A DNA stretch of 64,000 nt, from contig NZ_FNQB01000004.1 in NCBI RefSeq assembly GCF_900107455.1, forward strand, positions 124,001 to 188,000, in the 5' to 3' direction. The first letter of the stretch is position 1, and each line of letters begins with the position of its first letter. Shown here piece after piece: positions 24,452 through 32,669 of this stretch. Below the pieces are notes generated by a model that was not told the DNA's origin, did not search any database, and saw nothing but the letters and a program-made list of their open reading frames with translations. A program made the position numbers and the translations under genes. Source of the DNA: Asanoa ishikariensis (GTDB lineage: Bacteria > Actinomycetota > Actinomycetes > Mycobacteriales > Micromonosporaceae).

Positions 24452-26290
24452 TTGATACGCGTTCTGCAATTGCGGAGAAAACCCGGAGTGGACTCGGGCA
24501 GGCGCGCCGTGGTCCGCAAGTCGGTCGCGGCGGTCGCGCTCGCCTCGGCGATGGTGCTGAGCATGTCGAGCGTGGCCCACGCCGAGGACGGGGTCGACCT
24601 GACTCCGGGTCCGCACGTCATCGCGGATCCGAGCTCGCCGACGGGCTACACGGGGCACTTCGTGTACTACGACCCGACGGCGACCAGCGTGCGGTTCGTC
24701 GGGGACATCCTGCTGCGCAACTGGGCTGACCCCACGGACACGACGGTGTACCAGCCGCAGCAGTTCCGGCCCGGGCTGATGCGCGGTGGCGGCGGCTACG
24801 ACGTGCAGATGACCGATGCCGGCAACGGCTACTGGGTCACCGACGTGCCCCTGGCCGCGGGCGCGAACCAGTACTGGTTCTACGTCAACAACGACACGAG
24901 CCTGTGGGTGTCGGACCCGGCGAACTCGCCGATCTACGCACCTGACGGCCTGACGGGCACGGCCCGTCGTGCCTTCAACAAGGTCTTCGTGCCCTACGAC
25001 GCGGAGAAGCAGAACTTCGCGCCGTTGGCCGCGCGGCAGATCGAGCTCTACCGGCCGAACGCGCCGCACGGCACGTGGAGCTACGTGCCGATCCAGATCG
25101 GCACCACCTCGCGGACGGTCGGCGTCTACGTCCCGCCCGGCTACGACCCCGACCGGGCCGAGCCGTACAAGACGATCTACATGCAGCACGGTGGCGGCCA
25201 GGACCAGTCCGACTGGATGAACATGGGCGACGTGCCCGTGATCATGGACAACCTGCTCCAGGACGGTCTGACCGAGCCCGCGGTCGTCATCACGACGAAC
25301 ACGAACTACCTCGGCAGCTCCGCCCAGGGTTACCCCAACCTGCGCGACGTCGTGATCCCGTTCGTCGAGAGCAACTACCACGTCTCGACGGTTGCCAAGG
25401 ACCGGGCGTTCGCCGGTCTGTCGGCGGGCGCGGCGGTCACCTCCAACCTCATCAACTTCGACGCGACGAAGTTCGGCTACTACGGGGTATGGAGCGGTGG
25501 CGTCGGCGTCCGCAACACCTCCGCGAACCTCAACGTGCCGTACATCCTCTTCGGCGGCGGTGCGTGGGACTTCGGGTTGCCCAACCCGAACCAGGTGGCC
25601 GCGCTGACCAACGCCAACGTGAAGAACGTCGTGGTCGCCGGTGCCCACGACTTCAACACCTGGAACCAGTTGTTCACGACCTTCGCGCGGGACTACCTGT
25701 GGCAGCGGGGTGCGTTTCTCAACGGCGCCCCGGCGTTCGCCACCGGCGGTGAGTCGCAGTCGGTCGACGAGAACCGCAAGCTGACGTTCACCGTCTCGGC
25801 GACCGACCCTGACGGTGACGCGCTGACGTACTCGGCCGACGGCCTGCCGGCGGGTGCGACGTTCGACCCGGCGACGCGGCAGCTCTCGTGGACTCCGGGC
25901 TACAACCAGGCGGGCACCTACGCGGTCACCTTCAAGGCCAGCGACGGCACGAAGTCGTACAGCCTGTCGGGGACCAAGCAGGTGACCATCACGGTGCGGG
26001 ACGTGCCGGGCTGGAACTCGTCGACCGTGTACACCGAGGGGAACCAGGTGAGCTACCACGGCTCGACCTGGCTGGCCTCGTGGTGGACGCAGAACCAGAC
26101 GCCGGGTGACCCGTACGGACCGTGGCAGGAGCTGCTGGTCTCCGGTGACGGCACCGCGATCTGGACGCCGACGCGGATCTTCGTTAGCGGGGATGTCGTG
26201 GTCTACCAGGGCAAGCGCTACGTGGCGCAGTGGTGGACCCGCAACCAGACACCGACCACGCCGTACGGACCGTGGAAGCTCGTGCCCTGA
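24452..26290 (+). CDS. secreted multidomain esterase 2, paralogue of esterase 1, two CBM5/12-type modules
   Basis: 612 residues from a TTG start at 24452, supported by AAGGAGG 5 nt upstream and by alignment of the 'RVLQL' N-terminus with esterase 1. Signal peptide to about residue 44, E-set domain, alpha/beta hydrolase domain with Ser324 in GLSAG and His399 in 'GAHDFNTW', one He_PIG-like Ig domain ('SVDENRKLTFTVSATDPDGD') and two CBM5/12 repeats. The second Ig domain and third binding module of esterase 1 are absent. The two are clearly a tandem duplication with later divergence in the active-site loop. Probable substrate: acyl or feruloyl esters on arabinoxylan; inferred from the GH51 operon nearby. 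Confidence 0.85.
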   Translation: MIRVLQLRRKPGVDSGRRAVVRKSVAAVALASAMVLSMSSVAHAEDGVDLTPGPHVIADPSSPTGYTGHFVYYDPTATSVRFVGDILLRNWADPTDTTVYQPQQFRPGLMRGGGGYDVQMTDAGNGYWVTDVPLAAGANQYWFYVNNDTSLWVSDPANSPIYAPDGLTGTARRAFNKVFVPYDAEKQNFAPLAARQIELYRPNAPHGTWSYVPIQIGTTSRTVGVYVPPGYDPDRAEPYKTIYMQHGGGQDQSDWMNMGDVPVIMDNLLQDGLTEPAVVITTNTNYLGSSAQGYPNLRDVVIPFVESNYHVSTVAKDRAFAGLSAGAAVTSNLINFDATKFGYYGVWSGGVGVRNTSANLNVPYILFGGGAWDFGLPNPNQVAALTNANVKNVVVAGAHDFNTWNQLFTTFARDYLWQRGAFLNGAPAFATGGESQSVDENRKLTFTVSATDPDGDALTYSADGLPAGATFDPATRQLSWTPGYNQAGTYAVTFKASDGTKSYSLSGTKQVTITVRDVPGWNSSTVYTEGNQVSYHGSTWLASWWTQNQTPGDPYGPWQELLVSGDGTAIWTPTRIFVSGDVVVYQGKRYVAQWWTRNQTPTTPYGPWKLVP

Positions 26291-26302
26291 CCCTTAACGA
26301 AC

Positions 26303-26333
26303 CGGCCGCGTCACCCACAGGGTGGCGCGGCCG
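26303..26333. terminator. bidirectional terminator between esterase 2 and the LacI gene
   Basis: CGGCCGCG-TCACCC / GGGTGG-CGCGGCCG hairpin with loop ACA and one mismatch, in the 53 bp between two convergent genes. Confidence 0.8.
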
Positions 26334-26343
26334 TTCGCCGCCT

Positions 26344-27414
26344 CTAGTCCGCCAGCACCGAGGGGCTCACGGCCGACGCGAGCGCCGGCTCCGGGTCCAC
26401 GAATCCGGTGGACTCGCGTGCCGCGACCCGGTAGTCGGCCAGGATCTGCCGTGGCGGCGCCGGGTCGCCCTTCTCGTTGATCCGCTCGATCAGCAGGTCG
26501 ACGGCGACCTCGGCGATCTGGTCCCGGCCGGGATCGACGCTCGACATCGACGGTACGGAGAAGCGTGCCTCGTCGATGTTGTCGAGCCCGATCACCGCGA
26601 CGTCTTCCGGGACGCGGATTCCCGCCTGTCCCAGGGTGCGGAGCGCGCCGAGCCCGAGCGTGTCGTTGAACGTGAACACGGCGTCGAACTCGACGCCGTC
26701 GGCCAGGAGATCGCGCATCGCGGCAGCGCCGTTCTCGCGATGCCACGGGGCGGCGACCCGCACGAGCGCCGGGTCGTACGGGATGCCGGCCGCCGCCAGC
26801 GCCTCCCGATATCCGCGTACGCGAAGGTTCGCGGACCGGATGTCGTCCGGATGAGTCGGGTGCGCTCCGATCACCGCGATGCGGCGGCGGCCGATCTCGA
26901 GCAGGTGCTCGGTGGCCGCGCGGGCCGAGCCCACGTTGTGCATCGTGACGTGGTCGGTGGGGCCGTCGAACATGCGCTCGCCGAGCAGCACCAGCGGGAA
27001 CGGCACCTGGAGCAGCGCGATGTCGTCCTGGCCGAGCTGCTCGGGGCTGAACAGTATCCCGTCGGTGAGCCGCAACCGGTGCCCCGCCAGCACCGCGATC
27101 TCGCCTTCGCGGGTGGCGCCCGTCTGGTCCACGAGCACCGCGACGTTGCGCCGCTCGGCCGCGCGGATGACGGCGTCGGCGAGCTCGGCGAAGTAGTTCT
27201 GGCGAAGCTCCGGGATCGCGAGCCCGATGACGCCGGTCTTTCCCGAACGCAGCCCGCGCGCCGAGAGATTGGGGCGGTAGTCGAGCTTGTCGATCGCCGA
27301 GCGGACCCGTTCGCGGGTCGCCGGGCGCACGTATGGATAGTCGTTGATGACGTTCGAGACCGTCTTGACCGATACCCCGGCGACGCGCGCGACGTCGTGC
27401 ATGGTGGCGGCCAT
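26344..27414 (-). CDS. LacI family transcriptional regulator
   Basis: 356 residues from the ATG at 27414, chosen for the AGGGAG 7 nt upstream. The N-terminal helix-turn-helix and hinge read 'MHDVARVAGVSVKTVSNVIN' and 'RPNLSARGLRSGKTGVIGL'. The periplasmic-binding-like core carries 'VLLGERMFDGPTDHVTMHN' and 'VAVIGLDNIDEARFSVPSMS'. It sits between the esterases and the importer/GH51 operon, which all carry versions of the same CG-centred operator, so it is the best candidate for their repressor. The inducer is likely arabinose, xylose or an oligomer. Confidence 0.95.
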   Translation of the reverse strand: MAATMHDVARVAGVSVKTVSNVINDYPYVRPATRERVRSAIDKLDYRPNLSARGLRSGKTGVIGLAIPELRQNYFAELADAVIRAAERRNVAVLVDQTGATREGEIAVLAGHRLRLTDGILFSPEQLGQDDIALLQVPFPLVLLGERMFDGPTDHVTMHNVGSARAATEHLLEIGRRRIAVIGAHPTHPDDIRSANLRVRGYREALAAAGIPYDPALVRVAAPWHRENGAAAMRDLLADGVEFDAVFTFNDTLGLGALRTLGQAGIRVPEDVAVIGLDNIDEARFSVPSMSSVDPGRDQIAEVAVDLLIERINEKGDPAPPRQILADYRVAARESTGFVDPEPALASAVSPSVLAD

Positions 27415-27770
27415 TGGAATCTCCCTCATCGCGCGGCGACCGCGGAGAAGCGGTCTGGAAAGAGTGTAGCGGCGTGGTCCTTGCCGTCAGGTGGGCGAGA
27501 GAGCAAGTCCCTCTCGCCCCCGTCTATGCCCGGTGGCGGCTGGTTTCCCCCCGAGCGCAATGACGTAACGACCTCGCATTCAGCGTCGTCCCGCAGTCTT
27601 GACAGCGCGCGGGCACTCCGCGATAGTCCTCCTACAACGTTGGAAATACAACGTGAGAAATCGCGTCCAGGACGCGGAGCGGTCCGCGGAGTTCCCCCCT
27701 TCGCGGTCACGCCGGTCTGCGGATGCGCCTGCACCCATGATGACGTCCCGCATCCGAAAGGAATCGAACA
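27415..27770. other. 356-bp divergent control region between LacI gene and importer operon
   Basis: Apart from the importer promoter and operator annotated separately, this stretch contains the LacI ribosome-binding site at its left edge and a short inverted repeat around GGGCGAGAG...CTCTCGCCC (27492-27519) that could be a hairpin in the LacI leader. I see no gene in it. Confidence 0.6.
27599..27660 (+). promoter_or_regulatory. promoter and overlapping LacI-type operators of the importer-GH51 operon
   Basis: TTGACA (27599-27604), 17-bp spacer, GATAGT (27622-27627): a near-consensus promoter. Directly after the -10 come CCTACAACGTTGGAAA (about 27631-27646) and AATACAACGTGAGAAA (about 27644-27659), which match the esterase operator TTTACAACGTCGTAAA at 12 and 10 of 16 positions. 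Binding here would block initiation. Confidence 0.7.
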
Positions 27771-29126
27771 GTGAAGACGAAGCAAGTCCTCGCTGCGTCG
27801 CTGGCCCTCTTGCTGACAGGCGCGATTGCGGCATGCTCCGGCGATGACAGTGGCGGCGGTGGCGGCCAGGACAAGCCGACGAACTGCACCAACACCATCC
27901 CCAAGCCCGACGCGCCCGTGGTCACCCTGTGGGCCTGGTACCCGAACACGCAGCTCGTGGTCGACAACTTCAACAAGGCGCACGACGATGTCCAGGTCTG
28001 CTGGACGAACGCCGGCGCCGGCGGCGACGAGTACGACAAGTTCCAGACGGCGATCACGGCCGGCAAGGGCGCTCCCGACGTCGTCATGCTGGAGGCGGAC
28101 CGGATCGCGACCTTCCAGATCCAGAAGGCCCTGGTGGACCTCACCGACAAGGGCTACCAGGACGTCAAGGCGAACTTCAGCGAAGGCGCCTGGAAGGACC
28201 TCTCGGTCGGCTCGGGCGTCTACGGCGCGCCGATCGACGGTGGGCCGATGGGCATGATCTACCGCAAGGACGTCTTCGACAAGTACAAGATCACCCCTCC
28301 GACCACCTGGGCCGAGTACGAGACCGCGGCGCAGAAGGTCAAGGACGCCGGCGGCCCGCTCTTCGGCGACTTCCCGGCGAACCAGCCGGCCTACGTCACG
28401 GCGCTGCTGTACCAGAACGGCGCGCAGCCGTTCACGTACGACCCCGCCAACAAGGGCGAGATCAGCATCAAGCTGAACGACGACGCCAGCAAGAAGGTGC
28501 TCGACTACTGGGCCGGGCTGGTCAAGAAGGGCCTGGTCGGCAAGCAGGACCAGTTCACGCCCGAGTACATCGCGGGTGTGATCGGCGGCAAGTACGGCAC
28601 GTACCTGTCGGCCGCGTGGGCACCGGGCTACCTGCAGGGTGCCGGCGTGGGTAAGGGCGCCGACGCGAAGGTGTGGGCCACGGCCCCGCTGCCGCAGTGG
28701 GACCCGGCCAACCCGGTGTCGGTGAACTGGGGCGGCTCCGCCTTCTCGGTGACCAGCCAGGCGAAGGACCCGGCGCTCGCGGCCAAGGTCGCGTTCGGGG
28801 TCTACGCCGACGACGCGTCGCTGAAGGACGGCTGGGAGAACCAGATCATCTTCCCGCTCAACCTCAAGGTGCTGAAGGACCCGGCGTTCATCGACGCCAA
28901 GGTCGGGTTCTTCGACGGCCAGCAGGCCAACAAGGAGGTCTACGTCCCGGCGGCCAACGCCTACAAGGGCATGACCTACACGCCGATCGGACAGTACTTC
29001 TACACGGCCTTCACCAAGCAGATCGCCGCGATCAACGACGGGTCCAAGACCGGGTCCGAGGCCGCGGACGCTCTGCAAGAGGACGTCGTGAAGTACGCGA
29101 CAGAGCAAGGGCTCACCGTCAAGTGA
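27771..29126 (+). CDS. extracellular sugar-binding lipoprotein (CUT1)
   Basis: 451 residues. Signal peptide with lipobox 'AIAAC' (Cys near residue 22) and a Gly-rich tether. Body: 'APVVTLWAWYPNTQLVVDNF', 'GAPDVVMLEADRIATFQIQ', 'GAPIDGGPMGMIYRKDVFD', 'NPVSVNWGGSAFSVTSQAK', typical of family 1 binding proteins. First gene of an operon with two permeases and GH51, so the ligand is probably an arabino- or arabinoxylo-oligosaccharide. Confidence 0.95.
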   Translation: MKTKQVLAASLALLLTGAIAACSGDDSGGGGGQDKPTNCTNTIPKPDAPVVTLWAWYPNTQLVVDNFNKAHDDVQVCWTNAGAGGDEYDKFQTAITAGKGAPDVVMLEADRIATFQIQKALVDLTDKGYQDVKANFSEGAWKDLSVGSGVYGAPIDGGPMGMIYRKDVFDKYKITPPTTWAEYETAAQKVKDAGGPLFGDFPANQPAYVTALLYQNGAQPFTYDPANKGEISIKLNDDASKKVLDYWAGLVKKGLVGKQDQFTPEYIAGVIGGKYGTYLSAAWAPGYLQGAGVGKGADAKVWATAPLPQWDPANPVSVNWGGSAFSVTSQAKDPALAAKVAFGVYADDASLKDGWENQIIFPLNLKVLKDPAFIDAKVGFFDGQQANKEVYVPAANAYKGMTYTPIGQYFYTAFTKQIAAINDGSKTGSEAADALQEDVVKYATEQGLTVK

Positions 29127-29134
29127 CCTGACGC

Positions 29135-29170
29135 GGCGGGCCGGTCCGTGAACTCATGGGCCGGCCCGCC
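29135..29170 (+). terminator. intercistronic hairpin between binding protein and permease genes
   Basis: GGCGGGCCGG (29135-29144) / CCGGCCCGCC (29161-29170), a perfect 10-bp stem extendable inwards, 9 bp after the binding-protein stop. No T-run follows, so it more likely attenuates or stabilises the upstream mRNA, raising binding-protein levels over permeases. Confidence 0.6.
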
Positions 29171-29195
29171 GTTCCATCCCAGACCCGGAGACACC

Positions 29196-30125
29196 ATGAC
29201 CGCCTCGACCACCGGCGCCGTGCAAACGAGGAAGCGACGCCGACGCACGAACGCACGGCAGAACTTGATCGGCTGGCTCTTCGTCGGACCGTTCGGGATC
29301 GTCTTCCTCGCCCTGCTCGTGCTCCCGATCTGCTACGCGCTCTACCTGAGCCTGTACCAGAAGACGCTGATGGCCGGGACCACCTTCGCCGGATTCGACA
29401 ACTACCTCAAGGCGTTCGACGATCCCTCGTTCCTCAAGGGCGTGTGGTTCGTCATCCGGTTCTCGCTGGTGCTCATCCCGATCCAGATGATCATCTCGCT
29501 GGCCATCGCGCTGATCCTCGACGAGGTGACGAGCAGGTTCGCCCGGTTCTCGCGTCTCATGATCTTCCTGCCGTACGCGATCCCCACCGTCATCGGCGCC
29601 CTGATGTGGGGGTTCCTCTACAGCAGGAACTTCGGCCCCATCGCGGACGTCTTCGGCGCCTTCGGCGCGGCCGGCCCGGACCTCCTCAGCACCAACATGA
29701 TCTTCTACGGCCTGCTGAACGTGGTGACCTGGCAATGGGCCGGGTACTACATGATCATCCTGTACGCCGCGCTGCAGGGCATCGATCCGACCCTCTACGA
29801 GGCCGCCCGCATCGACGGCGCGTCCAGGTGGCAGATCATCTTCCGGATCAAGATTCGCCTGCTCACGCCGGCTCTCGTCCTCATCCTGGTGTTCGCCCTC
29901 ATCGGAACGCTGCAGTTCTTCAACGAGCCGAAGATCATCCAGCAGCTCGCCGCCGGCGCCATTCCGGATGACTTCACGCCGAACATGTACGCGTACCAGC
30001 AGGCGTTCACGCTGGCCAACAGCAACTACAGCTCGACGATCTCGTTCGCACTCGGCGCAGTCGTATTCATCTGCGTCTACGTCTTCATGCTCGCCACCCG
30101 CAAGCGAGGGAACTTCATGTCATGA
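29196..30125 (+). CDS. sugar ABC transporter permease, MalF-type
   Basis: 309 residues from the ATG at 29196 (GGAG 6 nt upstream; the frame is open further 5' but overlaps the hairpin). Basic N-terminus 'TRKRRRRTNARQ', six helices and EAA loop 'TLYEAARIDGASRWQIIFRI'. The stop overlaps the next start (ATGA). Works with the following MalG-type permease and the preceding lipoprotein. Confidence 0.95.
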   Translation: MTASTTGAVQTRKRRRRTNARQNLIGWLFVGPFGIVFLALLVLPICYALYLSLYQKTLMAGTTFAGFDNYLKAFDDPSFLKGVWFVIRFSLVLIPIQMIISLAIALILDEVTSRFARFSRLMIFLPYAIPTVIGALMWGFLYSRNFGPIADVFGAFGAAGPDLLSTNMIFYGLLNVVTWQWAGYYMIILYAALQGIDPTLYEAARIDGASRWQIIFRIKIRLLTPALVLILVFALIGTLQFFNEPKIIQQLAAGAIPDDFTPNMYAYQQAFTLANSNYSSTISFALGAVVFICVYVFMLATRKRGNFMS

Positions 30126-31006
30126 CCGCCACCAACATCGAACGCGGGCGGGCTCGTCGGAAACCGCGGCACATCCCGCTGCATCTCGTGCTCGCGGCGC
30201 TGGTGATCTACTTCCTGATCCCCTTCTGGTGGGTCATCGTGAACAGCTCGAAGGACTCGGCCGCGCTGTTCGGTGGCACCAGCGCGCTCTGGTTCGCCCC
30301 CGACATCAACTACGTCGAGAACTTCAAGCAACTGTTCACCTACAACGGCGGGCTCTACGCGCGCTGGCTGGCGAACTCGGCCCTGTACGCGTTCGCCGGC
30401 GGCATCGGGGCGACGGTGCTGTCGGTGCTGGCCGGATACGGTTTCGCGAAATACAGCTTCGTGGGCCGCCGCGCCGGGTTCTCGATCCTGCTCGGCGCCG
30501 TCATGGTGCCGGCGACCGCGCTGGTCATCCCGACCTTCATCCTGTTCTCCCGGGCGGGTCTGACGGACACGGTCTGGTCGGTCATTCTGCCGACGCTGCT
30601 CAACCCGTTCGGCGTGTTCCTCGTCAACCTGTACGCGCGTGACTCCGTGCCCGACGAGCTCCTGGACGCGGCGCGGGTGGACGGCGCGGGCGAGTTCCGG
30701 ACCTTCGTCAAGGTCGCGCTGCCCCTGCTGCGGCCGGTGATCGTGACCGTGCTGCTGCTGTCGGTCGTGCAGTCGTGGAACAACTACTTCCTGCCACTCG
30801 CGATGCTCGTGGACAACCGGCTCTTCCCGGTCACGGTCGGGATCGGGCTCTGGCAGTCCACCGCGTCCACGTACGGCGCCGCGGGCACCAACCTGTGGAG
30901 CATCATCATCCTCGGCTCGCTGGTCTCGATCATCCCCCTGATCATCGCGTTCCTCTCCCTCCAGCGCTATTGGCGAGGAGGGCTGACCGTTGGCTCCCTG
31001 AAGTAG
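30122..31006 (+). CDS. sugar ABC transporter permease, MalG-type
   Basis: 294 residues, six helices, EAA loop 'ELLDAARVDGAGEFRTFVKV', ending 'IIAFLSLQRYWRGGLTVGSLK'. Second membrane subunit of the importer. As in the other two CUT1 systems in the window, no ATP-binding gene is present. Confidence 0.95.
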   Translation: MTATNIERGRARRKPRHIPLHLVLAALVIYFLIPFWWVIVNSSKDSAALFGGTSALWFAPDINYVENFKQLFTYNGGLYARWLANSALYAFAGGIGATVLSVLAGYGFAKYSFVGRRAGFSILLGAVMVPATALVIPTFILFSRAGLTDTVWSVILPTLLNPFGVFLVNLYARDSVPDELLDAARVDGAGEFRTFVKVALPLLRPVIVTVLLLSVVQSWNNYFLPLAMLVDNRLFPVTVGIGLWQSTASTYGAAGTNLWSIIILGSLVSIIPLIIAFLSLQRYWRGGLTVGSLK

Positions 31007-31057
31007 CCCGCTCGCGTCGCCAACATCGATCAGCCACTAACGAAACAGAGGGACACC

Positions 31058-32569
31058 TTGATCTCCGCGCATCTCACCATCGACCCGCATTTCGTCGTGG
31101 GGCCGATCAACCGCAGGCTCTTCGGCTCCTTTGTCGAGCACCTGGGGCGATGCGTTTACGACGGCATCTACGAGCCAGCGCACCCCGACGCTGACAAAGA
31201 GGGGTACCGGCGCGACGTGATCGCGCTCGTCAAGGAGCTCGGTGTGAGCACGATCCGCTACCCCGGGGGCAACTTCCTCTCGGGGTACCGCTGGGAGGAC
31301 GGCGTCGGGCCGGTCGAGAACCGCCCCCGGCGTCTCGACCTCGCCTGGCACTCCACGGAGACGAACGAGATCGGTCTCGACGAGTTCGCGAGCTGGCTCA
31401 AGAAGGTCGACAGCGAGCTCATGTACGCGGTGAACCTGGGCACCCGCGGCGTGCAGGAAGCGCTCGACGTGCTCGAGTACGCGAACATCCGGTCGGGCAC
31501 CACGCTCTCCGACCAGCGGATCGCCAACGGCGCGGTCGAGCCGTACGCCATCCGCATGTGGTGCCTGGGTAACGAGATGGACGGGCCCTGGCAGCTCGGG
31601 CACGGCAGTCCGGAGGAGTACGGGCAGCTCGCGGTCAAGACCGCGCGCGCGATGCGGCAGCTCGACCCCGCGCTGGAGCTCGTGCTGTGCGGCAGCTCGA
31701 ACGCGCAGATGCCGCTCTTCGCGAACTGGGAGCGGGTCGTGCTAGAGGCGGCGTACGACGAGGTCGACTACATCTCGTGCCACGCCTACTACGAGCCGCA
31801 CGACGGCGACTACGCGAGCTTCCTGGCGTCCGCCGTGAACATGGATCGGTTCATCGACTCGGTCGTCGCCACCGCGGACCACGTCAAGGCGGTGCGCGGC
31901 AGCAAGAAGACGATCAACGTCTCGTTCGACGAGTGGAACGTCTGGTACCACTCGCGCTATGCCGAGGTCGACCGCATCACCGGGATCGACGACTGGCCGG
32001 TCGCCCCGCGCCTGCTCGAGGACGCCTACTCGGTCGCCGACGCGGTGGTCGTCGGAAGTCTCCTCATCTCGTTGCTGCGGCACGCGGACCGGGTCACGTC
32101 CGCGAGCCTCGCGCAGTTGGTGAACGTGATCGCACCGATCATGACCGAGCCCGGCGGCGCGGCCTGGCGGCAGACGACGTTCTTCCCGTTCGCCCTGACC
32201 TCACAGCTCGCCCGTGGCGTGACGCTGGAGCTCAAGCTGGACAGCCCGACCTACGAGACCGCGCTCCACGGTGAGGTCGGCGTGGTGGACGCCGTCGCGA
32301 CGCACGACGCGAGCACGGGCGACACCGCGGTCTTCATGGTCAACCGCAGCCTCACCGAGGCGGTCGAGCTGGCGGTCGACGTCCGCAACCTCGGCCAGGT
32401 CGCTGTCGTCGACGCGCAGACCCTCCACGACGATGACATCCACGCGAAGAACACGCTCGACGATCCCGAGCGCGTCGGCCTCACGCCGAACACCGCACAC
32501 TCCATTGCGGACGGTGTCCTGCGGATCACGCTGCCGCCGGTCTCGTGGACCGCGGTGACGCTCCGATGA
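31058..32569 (+). CDS. intracellular GH51 alpha-L-arabinofuranosidase
   Basis: 503 residues from a TTG start (AGAGGGA 5 nt upstream). No signal peptide, so cytoplasmic, as usual for GH51. The (beta/alpha)8 barrel has 'FGSFVEHLGRCVYDGIYEP', 'TIRYPGGNFLSGYRWEDGVG', acid/base Glu173 in 'WCLGNEMDGPWQLGH' and nucleophile Glu292 in 'VSFDEWNVWYHSR', with a C-terminal beta-sandwich ending 'LRITLPPVSWTAVTLR'. It releases arabinofuranose from imported arabino- or arabinoxylo-oligosaccharides. Fourth gene of the importer operon. Confidence 0.96.
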   Translation: MISAHLTIDPHFVVGPINRRLFGSFVEHLGRCVYDGIYEPAHPDADKEGYRRDVIALVKELGVSTIRYPGGNFLSGYRWEDGVGPVENRPRRLDLAWHSTETNEIGLDEFASWLKKVDSELMYAVNLGTRGVQEALDVLEYANIRSGTTLSDQRIANGAVEPYAIRMWCLGNEMDGPWQLGHGSPEEYGQLAVKTARAMRQLDPALELVLCGSSNAQMPLFANWERVVLEAAYDEVDYISCHAYYEPHDGDYASFLASAVNMDRFIDSVVATADHVKAVRGSKKTINVSFDEWNVWYHSRYAEVDRITGIDDWPVAPRLLEDAYSVADAVVVGSLLISLLRHADRVTSASLAQLVNVIAPIMTEPGGAAWRQTTFFPFALTSQLARGVTLELKLDSPTYETALHGEVGVVDAVATHDASTGDTAVFMVNRSLTEAVELAVDVRNLGQVAVVDAQTLHDDDIHAKNTLDDPERVGLTPNTAHSIADGVLRITLPPVSWTAVTLR

Positions 32570-32623
32570 CCGGCAGAGCCAACGCGCTTTCCAGGGCCTG
32601 ACAACGCCGTCTGACGATCGAAC

Positions 32624-32656
32624 CCGGCTCGGGCACCCGACAGGTGCCCGAGCCGG
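32624..32656. terminator. bidirectional terminator between GH51 and the beta-helix gene
   Basis: CCGGCTCGGGCACC / GGTGCCCGAGCCGG, perfect 14-bp stem with loop CGACA, between convergent genes. Confidence 0.9.
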
Positions 32657-32669
32657 TCATCGCGTCCGC

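Noticed and set aside
24428-26059. 543-codon minus-strand open frame opposite esterase 2 (and a similar one opposite esterase 1)
   Set aside because: Arg/Val/Gly/His-rich composition typical of GC-rich antisense frames; the two look alike only because the paralogues on the plus strand are alike.
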